Assembly: GCA_002633005.1 (NCBI GenBank)
Contig: NMRA01000618.1
Location: 1-48,604 of the forward strand
Direction of reading: 5' to 3'
DNA from: Phoronis australis
Lineage: Eukaryota; Phoronida; Phoronidae
Length of the DNA stretch: 48,604 bases
In this document: positions 1 to 10,690 of the stretch, in pieces
Numbering within the stretch: the first letter of the stretch is position 1
Layout: each line of letters starts with the position of its first letter
Notes under the pieces: generated by a model
Database searches by the model: none
Seen by the model: the letters and a program-made list of their open reading frames with translations, nothing else
Told to the model about the DNA's origin: nothing
Translations under genes and position numbers: made by a program

Positions 1-199
1 CTGATAAACTTTTAGAAATCATTCCAAACAATAATAATGCTTTGATGTACGAAAAGATCCCGATTGCTACGTCAAGAATCGTATCACATATCACAACAAA
101 CAAAGATTAACCAGACTGACTGGCGACTGAATGCCGCGAAGTCGACATCGGCGAGTGCCTCAGTTAACAGGCATCGGTACAATAATCATGCAATAATCG

Positions 200-1600
200 T
201 TAGAATAATCACAAACCTTACCTTTGTATGAGGTCGTGCTTACTTCCTCTCATAGAAGCACTCTTTTTACGCAATCTCAGATTCAGTTGGCATGGCTGCA
301 AGCCATTTCACCGTGTATTTAAAGGGCTCGCGAAATCGAGGCTGTTAATCTGTCACCACTAGTACACGCACGCCCTCTAGTTATTGTAGATTTTCCGAAT
401 AGCACCATTGCTGACTGAGCTTGCCCAATATTATACATATGTCTACCATTTTCATCTAGTCTGTACGACATGCTATAAACGACCCTTAGATAACGTTCCT
501 GTGGCATATTCAACATTTTAAACCAGTAACCGCCATTTTGATACAGCTAACAAAGTATCTTGCAAACAGAAGATGACTGCCACATTCACCCAATACTACA
601 GCGTTAGAGCAAGAACCGCCAAGTCCCAGTGTCAATTTACAAAATTTAAATGAATTTTTTCTAAACACTCGTATCCTTTAAAACCCCAAATCTCGGCACC
701 ATAACGTAATGTTGGGAACACCAGTTTATCAAATAACTGAAAGGCGAGTGATGGGGGCATATCGCGTCATCTGCGCTGTAGTTTCAAAACATATGATGCA
801 GCTTTACTTGCTTGACAATAGAGAGTTTTTGTCGCTTTTGACCATGACAATTTAGGTGTGATAAAAACACCAAGATATTTATAATGATATCAAGTTGTTT
901 GTTAAAAAACATTTCTCATAATTTCTTAAGTGGTCTCCATTTCTAAATACAATTATTTTGTTTTTTTTTTAATTCACAGCAGTAACACATGAATCACAAT
1001 AATCGTCAAGACAATTCAAAATACGTTGCAAGTTAGATGCTGTTAGTGTGTACAAAACCATGCCATCTTCATATAATAATGAATTAATATTCATGCGCGC
1101 ACCCAGCCTTCAATATGGGGGCTCGAATTCCTGGCAATGTCGACCTTTTACTAACAAAATAGTAAGGCGACTAAAAAGTACCACGACCGTAGCTGTATGA
1201 ATTGTGCGTTAGTAGACTTTCATCTCGTTTTCTCGGACTTTCTGTTTCTCTGGGGCTGGGTGCGCGCATGATATTTGTAGCATGCTCATCAAAGTAGATG
1301 CTTTTAAAGTCAATAGGTGAATCGAGTTTTTCTAAAAATTCATTGAGATGCAGAACAAATAGCAGAGGGTTTATCACACAGCCTTGACGAGTACCAATAG
1401 TGCAATAACATGTAAATAAGTCTATTAAACAATCAGGTGTTTTAACTCGTGATCTCAACATGCTATACACATATCGCAGAATTGATAACATATTACCATG
1501 AACATTAATTTGCATAAGTCTATGAAAGAGTAAAATATGTGGTACTCGATCAAAAGCTTTTGAAAAGTCAATATATGCACAAAAGAACCCAGCTTTTGTA
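200..1600 (-). pseudogene. Decayed non-LTR retrotransposon (LINE) reverse transcriptase and C-terminus
   Basis: Reading the minus strand from about 1600 down: FFCAYIDFSKAFDRVPH (RT block with the catalytic Asp), then TRQGCVINPLLFVLHLNEF (RT block 4). These are followed, after an inserted element, by NSLLYEDGMVLYTLTASNLQ, where the usual YADD is degraded to YEDG. A YLGVFITPKLSWSKATKTL piece, an LRYGAEIWGF piece and LGLGGSCSNAVVLGECG follow, typical of LINE ORF2 C-termini. The region near 319-516 (NMPQERYLRVVYSMSYRLDE) continues it. Stops and frameshifts abound, so it is inactive. The 5' end stops abruptly near 1600, as in 5'-truncated LINE copies. Confidence 0.8.
1092..1270. mobile_element. 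179-bp MITE with terminal inverted repeats inserted in the LINE
   Basis: Ends are CATGCGCGCACCCAGCC and its near-complement GGCTGGGTGCGCGCATG. It is flanked by the direct repeat ATATT (1087-1091 and 1271-1275). Removing the element and one ATATT brings the two parts of the LINE RT frame together, which supports these borders. No coding capacity. Confidence 0.75.
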
Positions 1601-1627
1601 AGTATATGGATCTTGATTGTGACTTAC

Positions 1628-1768
1628 CCGTCTAACGGCCTTCATACCGGCCCATTTCTCATCGAACTTGTAATAGGAAACTGACCTTTTGTAGGCAGCC
1701 CGTTTTTCGTTAGAAGCCCAGTGGTGTATAATTACAGCAGAAACTAAAGACTCATAATTTAATTCCTA
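1628..1768 (-). other. Open frame of ~47 codons ending at a consensus donor, unidentified
   Basis: On the minus strand a frame opens after a TAG near 1768 and reads WASNEKRAAYKRSVSYYKFD then EKWAGMKAVRR. At 1622-1627 the sequence becomes gtaagt, a consensus donor. Residue composition looks protein-like, but I recognise no family and see no clear acceptor. It adjoins the LINE's 5' border and could be a host exon, part of another transposon, or chance. Confidence 0.2.
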
Positions 1769-2608
1769 AATTATCATCATTTCGCATACCTGACACGTTT
1801 AAACGATATTTTTGTTTCTAAAATACGAAAAACAATAGGGTGTTTTAGTAGCATAAAAACGGAATGAGCCAGAGAGGTTAAATCAATGAGAAGTTAAACC
1901 AGCAGGGAAATAATTTCAATAATTCAAAAGATGTCTACCCGACAAAAACGAAGATATTAGAATATGGACGTCCTATTTTTTTCATTTTAGTCGAACGAAA
2001 AAATACTGTAGCATGGGAAATTAAAACGTATAACATTTTGGTAGTCTTGCGGAGTGGCTGGAAAAATTGAAAAAGTGGGATATTCCGTCAAGAGTGGAAC
2101 AGTTGGCTAGTAGCATGTACACTGTCAGCAAGACGAAGAATTGGCCTGGATATTTTACAAGGTAAACTTTCATTATTTTCAGATTAATTTGACTGGTAAA
2201 GGTAAATATTATAAGTAAAATTCACTGCCCCGAAATATCATTTATAAAAAAGATTTGGGCAACAGGTAAACATTGCGCAAATGAATTATTATAGAAACAA
2301 TTGAAACCCGTAATAATTTATGGAAATACAAACACACACACACACACACCCTTAGCTAAGCAAATAAAATTAATGTTTCGAATTTTACGTAAACACACCT
2401 GTTAGTAGGCCCTAAACCTTTCATTTATAATTACAGAACAAACACTCAGAAACCAAAAGTCACTTCTTTCCGTAAAATACTGCCACATTTTGAACACCCG
2501 GTACATATAAAGAATGACCAATGTATGGTTTGTTGACTAACTTTGTGGGGAAGTCGCTAGTTGTCTGTTCGCAACTACGCAAACGAAATGACATCGAAAT
2601 GGAATATA
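1769..2608. other. Unannotated stretch with one exon-like plus-strand segment and a CA microsatellite
   Basis: At about 2048-2160 a plus-strand segment with acceptor-like ttttggtag and donor-like gtaaac reads LAEWLEKLKKWDIPSRVEQL then ASSMYTVSKTKNWPGYFT. No family recognised. A short (CA)n tract lies near 2332-2349. Nothing else is supported. Confidence 0.25.
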
Positions 2609-3011
2609 GTTCTAGTAAAACCCCCTCCACCCCCACGACCCCCGCCCATCCCATGACCCCCACGACCATCTAGACCCAGGACACCCTCGACCCACAAGCT
2701 CTAGACCCACGACTCACAACCTCCATGGCCCACAACCCCTTCCACCAAGTCTACACAAGCTCGAGTAGATCTGAACATAAAAAAGCGCTGACTTGCAGGA
2801 GCAAAGAGTCGGGCTGTGAGCTCGGCTGGCTTTTCCCTGTATTTTTTGCAATCAAGAGGGTCGGTTCGGCAACTTTGAAAGTCAAAAACAGAAAAAAACA
2901 ACAACGTGACCAAATCAAATCAGATGCCTGTCAACGTTACAAATGTCGCAGAACAGGGGGTGGTGGGTCGTGGGGGTTATGGGTCGAGGGGGGTCGTGGG
3001 TNTTTTAGAAC
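2609..3011. mobile_element. C/G-rich foldback element, copy 1 (contains N at 3002)
   Basis: Begins GTTCTAGTAAAACCCCCTCC and ends with G-rich sequence, the N, then TTTTAGAAC, so the ends are roughly inverted complements. C-rich GACCCCCAC-type runs on the left (2622-2700) face G-rich GGGTCGTGGGGG runs on the right (2955-3001). The N falls at the edge of the G-run, a place where sequencing or assembly often fails. Confidence 0.45.
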
Positions 3012-3526
3012 ACTCCCGAAATTTGTTTCTGGTGGGTTCAACATGAACCGTTCCCTGAAGTACAGGACCACAAGTCTTGTGAAGTGCGCATGCGCTGCCT
3101 TGCATAGTGGAAAACGTTAGCAGTTGCCTGTTAAACCAGACAATTGACAACGAATTGGTCGCAGCGGTCGACAAGGCGAAACAATGTAGGCCTAATGCAG
3201 AGGAAGTTGGATATAATTTTGTTTTTGACGAAGCAAAACTTACAATCCAGGGGACACCATGAGTACGGCCTATTCTCGAACAGAGGCAATTGTTTAAAGT
3301 TGTGACAATGTTATCTAAGTGCGACCCCGTCTTGAAAGAGTACTTGTAAAGCCTAGAACAGTCGTAGGTGAGATGCACGTGTTAACTAATTATCTCATAA
3401 GGTACGGAACGAATTTATTCATGTGCTGGCGGATCATGTTGGAAAAATACTGAGCGTAATTAAGTCAGCCAAATACTACGGACAGGTACACTGTATTTGA
3501 TAGCATACCTGACGAATCCTGGATTG
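3012..3526. other. Stretch between the two foldback elements; short open frames only
   Basis: A plus-strand frame at about 3105-3260 reads NQTIDNELVAAVDKAKQCRP and NAEEVGYNFVFDEAKLTIQG before a stop. It looks protein-like but has no recognised family or splice borders. It may be degraded transposon coding sequence. Confidence 0.2.
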
Positions 3527-3792
3527 TTCTAAAACCTTTTCGACCCCCACACCCCACGACCCCCTCGACGCACGACCCCCTACACGAGTATACAGCAGAA
3601 AGTAAATAATAAAATGTGAAAATACGTCCTTTTACGTTTACGTAATCTCTAGACGTTCATGGGAGTCATTCAACGACCTAATGTGATTACGAAATTGTAA
3701 CATACATCTATTGGCGCATTTCGTAGGTCGAGGGGGTCGTGGGGGTTGTGAGTTGAGCGGATCGAGGGGGTTGGGGGGTCAAAAGGGTTTTC
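3527..3792. mobile_element. C/G-rich foldback element, copy 2
   Basis: Starts GTTCTAAAACCTTTTCGACC and ends with GGGGTCAAAAGGGTTTTC, approximately inverted complements. An internal 18-nt perfect inverted match CCCCACGACCCCCTCGAC (about 3552-3569 against 3728-3745) confirms a foldback. It shares its end sequence and GACCCCC runs with copy 1. Confidence 0.5.
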
Positions 3793-6419
3793 GAAAAATC
3801 CCACACAGGCCGAGTTTCTCAAGTTAATAACAGATACGTGAAAATTGACGGGTGCAATGTAGAAGTAAAAGAAGCATTTTTGGAATTCAAAGCATTGCAG
3901 TGGAGATGTGCGTTCGCCGGATGAAAATGAAATTGTCAGGAGAGCAGTCGTCAGACTAGCTTCTGTCGTTGACGGACGGACCTAACTAAACGGGAAACGT
4001 TTGAATGTTTAGAGATATTTGCAGTTGAGTTGAATTCCAGATCGGGAATTTCCAGTTGTTCACCATTTTCACGAAAGACGTCGCTCTAGTCGGCAGTGTT
4101 GGCTTACGTAGTGAATTGTTGCTCACCGCCTACAGTTTTAAAGCAGAATGCCACCCAAAAAGCAACCTATTTTGTATCAATTTAGATCGAATAATTCTAC
4201 TCGATAACGGCAGGTTTGGTTGCGTTACATGACACCTGACGGCAGACGGAGGTGTTGAAATTATCCAATGACGTAATTGATTTCACGCGCAGTCTGTTCA
4301 GCAGTTCACAACACGGGTTAACGGTGTCAGCTTATCGCTTGAATTCATCGTTTAACGCCATTAAATCATCAAACTTCTATGAAAAACCCTTAAAAATACA
4401 CCGAGATCTTATAAAAACGTGTTGTTTTATTTTGTTGTTACGGATTTACTGGTATTTGGGCACACCGTAGCCTATAAAGTTCGGCAGGCCAATTTACCAA
4501 GGTCCGTAGCAGGAGTTTGGGGTCTGTTCGGAGATAAATTCGAAGAATTCTTCCGTGAAATACAGACAGGAGAACCTAGATCTGTTTTGTTTATACTTGT
4601 GATTTTTTGAGTTCTAAACACGCAAAACGCTTGTTATCCCGGCCATTGGCTCGGAACCCGATCAGGCCCGTCGCAGCCGCAGGGACTGGCAGGAACATAA
4701 ACCAGCTTGAATTGGAAACTAAACATCCAGTCACGAAAAGACTATAATAGTGAACCAAAGAAATAATGTGCACGCAATTCTTTATGTGAATTAGCCACGA
4801 AACTGAAAATCTACTTACTTGTCGGGGGCCGCGAAGTCGGGGTTTCTCTTCCACAGGCCGTCAGGGCAAAGGTTGTACAGTAACAATGATTTGAATAATG
4901 TATAGTGTAGAATTAGTACTCATGTGTTGGGTTTGTGAGAAGGGAGATGATTGCATCTTGCCACCCTCAACTCTCTGAAAGCGAAGTAACTTTTAAAGGT
5001 GGCAGAGCAGAAGAGATAGCCTGAGGTGGACTGGGTCTGAACCATGCAGAAATTAAATATGCTACTGGTAAGTAAATTTCCTGCTCATCAATGGTTTCCT
5101 CATTGTTGTAAAATGTGAAAATGTTTCAACCTCTGTAATTATAGCTGTGAGAAAGTTGAACAATAAACTCTGTAACGCTTAGCTTCGTCAGTTGTACTTT
5201 TTAACGACGTCATTTTTAATAATTATATATAATAGGACATTTTTGTTTGAAATTTAAAGATGCAAGTTAAAGGTGGCAGAAACTGAAGATCAATTGAAAT
5301 TACGGCTGAAGTGCTGAGCTAAAGTATGCTGGGGACAGAGACGGTGTCAGAAGATAGGAGGCAACAAACAGGTGAACAACAATGTTATAGTTTTCAAAAT
5401 CGATGAATTGGCAAATCTTTTGAACACCTAGTCTTTCTAGCATTGTGAACAAAACTGATTTTTTCAACTTTTGTAGTAGTCTTCCTTATATAGAGTTTAG
5501 TTTTTCATAACAAGCTAAACCTAAACTTTTTGAATATGAAACCAAAGGCCTCAACATATGTTTTTGATGAATTTGCTTCGTAGTGAATATTTAACTTACT
5601 TTCATGTATTTTTGCTATTTGCAGGGAAAGCTGTGCAAGTTCTAGATTATGTCCAAGAACTTGGTAGTAGATACAGATTGATTCTGCAGTGCATATTACT
5701 TGGGCCTTCTTGTATAAAGGTTTAAATGGGAGTAATTTATGCCTGACTAAAATATTTCGTATTTTATTTAACTTGGAGATGGCATCTTAATTTCGTACTG
5801 ATATGTTTCAATCTGGTCAAATTTTAACATTCTGTTAAGTCTTTTTAAAAGTTTATACTGCTTGTGCCCCAGTTCTTATGAAGACTCTGTTTTGAGAGAC
5901 ATCTTCTTCAACTTACATTAAATTCTTAGACAGTTGAGTGAAGTGCATTGTTACAGTTGCTAAAATTGCTTTAAATTCCAGTGCTCTATATTCCATAGCT
6001 TGATTAACATTCAGTTTTTCATTGAAATGTTTAGGATTAATTATTTGCTACTACGATGTTCATTTAGGCACATAATTGTATTTTAGTTTATTGATTCACA
6101 TCTCATGTCTTGTGTTTTTCATAGTGGCCCATGGATCCCTGTTTAAGTATCCCTGAAAATTTTTGAGTTGTATTTTACCAAATGTTTGGCATACGCATAA
6201 TTCTTGTAGCCATAATTACAGTAAGTTTGTCTATTTGCTCGTATTTCTCTATTTTATGTCCTGTAATGAAACCCTAATTACTGGAAAGCTCACTTTGGCA
6301 ACTATTAGGCTAATGGAACAATGATCAATTTTATTTTTTTGTTCCAAACGTAGTTTTGAGTATTCTTTGATATATAAACTCAGGCTTTGTAATGAGCATT
6401 ATTTTTTTAGTCTAGAATT
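3793..6419. other. No confident gene; weak exon-like segments on the plus strand
   Basis: An 18-codon ATG frame (MPPKKQPILYQF...) starts at 4148. Segments near 4975-5075 and 5255-5370 share a TTAAAGGTGGCAGA motif and each ends at a donor-like site (gtaagt, gtgaac). A segment after a strong acceptor (tttgctatttgcag) near 5623 reads KAVQVLDYVQELGSRYRL. Together these could be a spliced non-coding or unknown transcript, but nothing confirms it. Confidence 0.15.
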
Positions 6420-6664
6420 CATGCGCGCACCCAGCCAGGGGGGCTCGATTTTTTGAAAATGTGGACCTTCTACTCAGATTCAGTGTTACGTTCAGATCTA
6501 TGAATTTTGCATTCCTAGAATTTTGGTTGTTCCTGCGTTTTTAGTGGACTTTTGTTTTCTACTTTTTTCGATGTTTTTTTTTTCTACATGGCTGACATTT
6601 TTGCCCACACTATCAAACGAAAGGGGGCTCGTTTGAACCCCCGAGCCCCCCGGGTGCACGCATA
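6420..6664. mobile_element. ~245-bp MITE, second copy of the GCGCGCACCCAG family
   Basis: Left end CATGCGCGCACCCAGCCAGG and right end CCCCCCGGGTGCACGCAT are inverted complements. The left end is identical in its first bases to the element at 1092-1270. Flanks show only AATT on both sides, so the target duplication is uncertain. The interior is non-coding. Confidence 0.65.
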
Positions 6665-7140
6665 GTAATTATTAAGTCTTAAGCTTTACGGATGAAGTGT
6701 TTGTTTCTCCTACAGTGTAATTATAACGTTAGCACAGTTTTCAATGAAAGTCACTATGCGAGGCTTGCCACAAATTTACATATTCAAAGTCATAATAAGA
6801 TATTTGCATCTTTGAAAGTTATCTTATGTGCAAATAGTTTATTTTTATGATTTACTTCATCATTTACCATTTTTGTTATACTGGTATTGATATGTTTTAA
6901 TCAAATACTTAAAGAACACAGGAATGCCTTTAATGGCACACTGTGTGCTGTGCATATCCTGATGTACAATCCGAGCATTGTTGTCGCCACCAGTTGGTTG
7001 GGTGGCCCTGGCTGTTTTTGACATGTTCTGGACTGTTTACCAACGTCGAACCTACCTGCGACTTTTTAACCACGTGCGTTTTCCGATTGCTCCCATAGAT
7101 GACATACTGATTTAATCGTTAAACCAGTACATGCATGTCC
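6665..7140. other. AT-rich intergenic sequence, nothing recognised
   Basis: No open frame of note, no repeat I could delimit, no RNA gene seen. Confidence 0.4.
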
Positions 7141-7149
7141 TCTATGGAC

Positions 7150-7520
7150 CAAGCGGCAAAAGCAGGTGGCTGAATAGTCAAAGGTCGGTGCGACGTTGGC
7201 AAACGGTCGCCTCTAAGTTGGCGCGACGTTGGCAAACAGTTGCCTCTTAGTTGGTGCAACGTTGGCGAAAAGCCGCCTCTACGTTGGTGCGACGTTGGAG
7301 AACAGTAGCCTCTAAGTTGGTGCGACGTCGGTAAACAATCGCTTGCAGGGTGGCGGGACGTTGATAAGTGGTCGGAATTGAATTGGCGCGACGTCGGTAA
7401 AGGGTCGTATTTCATCCGATGGACAAAATCACGTTGGTCCGACGTCAGACACCAACGTTGGCCCGACGTAACGTGAGTCGTCGGACCGACGTTGGACCAC
7501 CGTCAGCATGCTATCTGGGA
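7150..7520. repeat. Degenerate ~33-bp tandem repeat with GACGTTGG cores
   Basis: About seven imperfect units of a GCGACGTTGGCAAACRGTCG / CCTCTAAGTTGG pattern run from about 7180 to 7400. They are followed by inverted variants of the same core (CCAACGTTGGCCCGACG, CGACGTTGG). The minus-strand frame here (repeated LRGDRLPTSHQ) is just the repeat read through, since 33 bp equals 11 codons. Confidence 0.7.
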
Positions 7521-8190
7521 CGAGTTAGGTAGTTGCTTACTGGTCTCCGGCAACAGCGTAGTCAAAAATTAAACGAATGCGCTCTAAGGAGAAGAACTTA
7601 GAATTTAGGTTGACAACGAAAACTAAGATTACCGAAGTTTTGACCACGACCAACACATCGGTGATGACGCTGGCACTAGCTTACAACACCAATGATGACG
7701 TCACCAACATTGGGTCAACAACGACTGCAATTGTGAGTCACAAAAAACGTATGGCGAGTTTTCATGAGGCGTTTGAGCGCATAAAAGAAAATATGTAGCG
7801 GCTTCTATTAGTCCGTAACAACACTATGCAAAAATTGTAAGTATACGTAATCGGTACTGCGTTTTTTGAAATGGATTGAGTAGCGATTGGATATGATGTC
7901 ACACACAATGACCCAACGAGATAAATATACCTCATTGCATTGACTGAGAAGTCCATCACGCTTAATGCTTCACGCATTTGGTCTAAGGCACAAGTCGTAA
8001 CGAGATGCAGATCACTTATTCAAGATAACTCTGGCAACAAAGCAACTACTGTACATGTACACAGATGTCGATCATGCACCAACAACTATGACAACAATGT
8101 CAATGACCAGAATGTTGCTGCCCGTGAGTAAGATCCCCCCCACTAAATACGCCACTGCCGATGTCAACATCAGCGAGCCGCCCAAAGCAG
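7521..8190. other. No supported gene
   Basis: A 73-codon plus-strand frame at 7577-7798, rich in Thr/Asn/Lys, has no recognised motif, no splice signals that fit and no neighbour support. I treat it as chance. Confidence 0.3.
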
Positions 8191-8199
8191 GGAGACTTT

Positions 8200-8790
8200 G
8201 GTATCGTTGTTAATGTTAAAAAAACGCAACATATTCAGTTTAAATCTGTTTCCACCCCATGCCACCACCAACAGCGTGAGTGGCTGTGAATCGGTTGACA
8301 CCTAGATAAAAAAGCACAGCTCTGTTTTGAATATTTCATGATTGCCAAAATTTTTGTAACCCCGCAATCCAAAATTGGTGCCACACATGAATTAAATAAT
8401 GTTTTTAATGTTTCGAATCCTAGATTCTAGTTAACACGGAATATTGAGCATATCTTCCCTAACGCTCTAACAGAAGCTTCAGATACGCATTCGAATTTTC
8501 TTTGAAGTCAAGGTGTTGATCCAGTTGTATTAGGATTTATAACTAAGGACACTGTTTAAAACAAATTCAAAATTGCTTCTAGGCATGGAGGTAGCTCAAA
8601 AATGGACAATGTTAGATTTTGCCATGTTTACAACCATTCTACACATTTTATACCTTCAACATACATGTATCTTGCTTGTCATTTTCATTCTTAGACAAAA
8701 GTGCAATATCGTCGGCATAAAGAAGCACTGAAATATTGTTCGGGCGGCGACTGCCCACGGCCATCTAAATAGGCAGCATCCAGGTACCAC
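8200..8790 (-). pseudogene. Second decayed LINE reverse transcriptase fragment
   Basis: On the minus strand 8671-8734 reads SVLLYADDIALLSKNENDKQ, with the intact catalytic YADD box of non-LTR reverse transcriptase. Downstream come KSNIVHF (near 8600), MCGTNFGLRGYKNFG (near 8370) and, after a frameshift, LGVNRFTATHAVGGGMGW (near 8270). These are standard ORF2 C-terminal pieces. Stops and frameshifts between them make it inactive. It differs from the LINE at 200-1600 and probably represents another family. Confidence 0.75.
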
Positions 8791-10480
8791 GAATGAACTT
8801 TTTGAAATTCCGAATGATTTGTAGTTAAAAAATTAAATATAGATTTATATTTTCATCTTTTTTACATAATTAATACCAGGGTCCACGCAGTTTTAAGAGT
8901 ACAGAGAGACGCATCCAATGAAAAATCCCCTCTGTGCGCTAGTGACTGTGGGGTGTACCTAGTCAGGCTCACACTCAGTGCTCATCAGAAGTGTCGACTT
9001 AACGACACAAGAAACAATTATGGTAGTCGTGGCCAATTGTAATCACTACACCATGTTTTAGGGTTAAAAACACTTTCTCCACAGGTGTAGTTATACTTTG
9101 AAAGCGGTCACCGAATTCGTATCCTTTGCAAGACAAGAATTAATGGGTTTTATAGTGGCTGATAGTAACTGGCTACAAACTTCCAGTAACGAGTCACTTC
9201 TCAAGAATCACAAGGTGGCAGCTCTTGTCTGAAGCCTATGAATAATTTCCAATACGGGTCAGGTAGAAGACTAGACTGATTTCACAATAAGTGGCCAAAA
9301 TTGAATGTTTTTGAAAGGCGCGGCCGATTTATGACCCCTCTAAGTCTTTGTGTGTTCTGTTTTTATACGGATTCCCATGAAGCGGTGGCGTTGGTTTTGC
9401 GCTCGGGTGCACGGCGATTTAATAGTGACAAACGAACACTTCCATGTTATCGTAGCTCACACCCGATGGACACTGGACTAAAATTACAAACTAGTCCAGT
9501 TCTAAGTATACTTACATGTAGTAAATTTAATATTGGAAATTATTTACCCAATGAGGCAAATCGTTATGTAACCCTTGAACGAATCAAAGACATTAAGTAA
9601 TTATTGAAGTTGAACAGAATTTTTCGAAGCCACGTTGGACTTGAGAACCGAGTCCTGGCAACTTGTTTTTTGGGCAATATTTTTACAAGCAATGACAAGT
9701 CTATAACCAGGGGACACTTCCGTTTACTTTTTGACAGCAGGGGCGCATCTCTCAAAAAATTCTACATCCCCGCAAGTTTAAGATAAATGAAATCTTGCAG
9801 ATCTCATTCAGTGTATGTAGCATTGTTAACTCTGGCATATCTTTATTAGGGACCATCACTAATTTATGGACTTCAGCACAATTTAAAATAAAATGAATCT
9901 TGCAACACAACACCAGTAATAATTTACACATATTTATTGCACAATTTGACTGACAACATAAACTCTTTTACTTCTATATGGGTACCTACAGAACAACCTC
10001 TCCATTCAGTTGAACTTGTCACTGGTACATCACTAGACACCACTACAAGCTTACCCATACAAATGTGTTATTCCTGAAAATGACATCAGCATTGTCTCTC
10101 CAATAAGTGGAAACTGGCAAAACTAAAAATTGTTAGCCAAAATACACTGAACATAGAAAGTAAATATCTCCTCATTTCTAACAGTGATGCGTAGCCAGTG
10201 ATACGAAACGAAATGAAAGAAAGGCGAAAGTAAGTGGACCAAGCGAATTAAGGTAAAACATCAACTATTTATGAAATACTTTGCTTTTTTTTCATCCTTG
10301 CTTCACTTCAGACTACCTGTGACTCCAGGCACAGTGTGTTAAGTACTAAAGACAATCCATACATAAACAAAGAATTACATATCAATATGTACATAATATT
10401 ATCTTAGTTAATAATTAATATAAATAATATGTATATAATATATATCTGTTCGGCCTCTTCAGAAGGCAATTTGCTCATAT
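8791..10480. other. Intergenic sequence downstream of STXBP1, no supported gene
   Basis: Open frames at 9301-9600 and 9604-9786 have no recognisable domain or splice context. Minus-strand AATAAA hexamers at 9842-9847 and 9933-9938 could mark a distal STXBP1 3' end. Confidence 0.3.
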
Positions 10481-10482
10481 TT

Positions 10483-10690
10483 CCAACACAATACCCCAAT
10501 TTCCAAGATGAGACCCCTGATTTCCATGATGGGATCCAGATTCCCAAGATTGTACCCCTATTTCCAGGATGAGACGCCGAATAGTGCCCCAATATTTTGA
10601 AGATGGGACCCCAATTTCCAAGAAGGGGGCCCGATTTCCAATACGGGACCCCAATTCGCAAGTTGGGACCCCGATTCCGCAGATGAGACC
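10483..10690. repeat. Degenerate 20-bp minisatellite (GGGACCCCAATTTCCAAGAT type)
   Basis: About ten imperfect 20-bp units whose consensus is near GGGACCCCAATTTCCAAGAT. Overlapping minus-strand frames that read repeated GNWGP/IGVP peptides are products of the repeat. It could lie in a long STXBP1 3' UTR. Confidence 0.75.

Noticed and set aside
7577-7798. 73-codon Thr/Asn-rich plus-strand gene
   Set aside because: No motif, no supporting splice sites, flanked by transposon debris.
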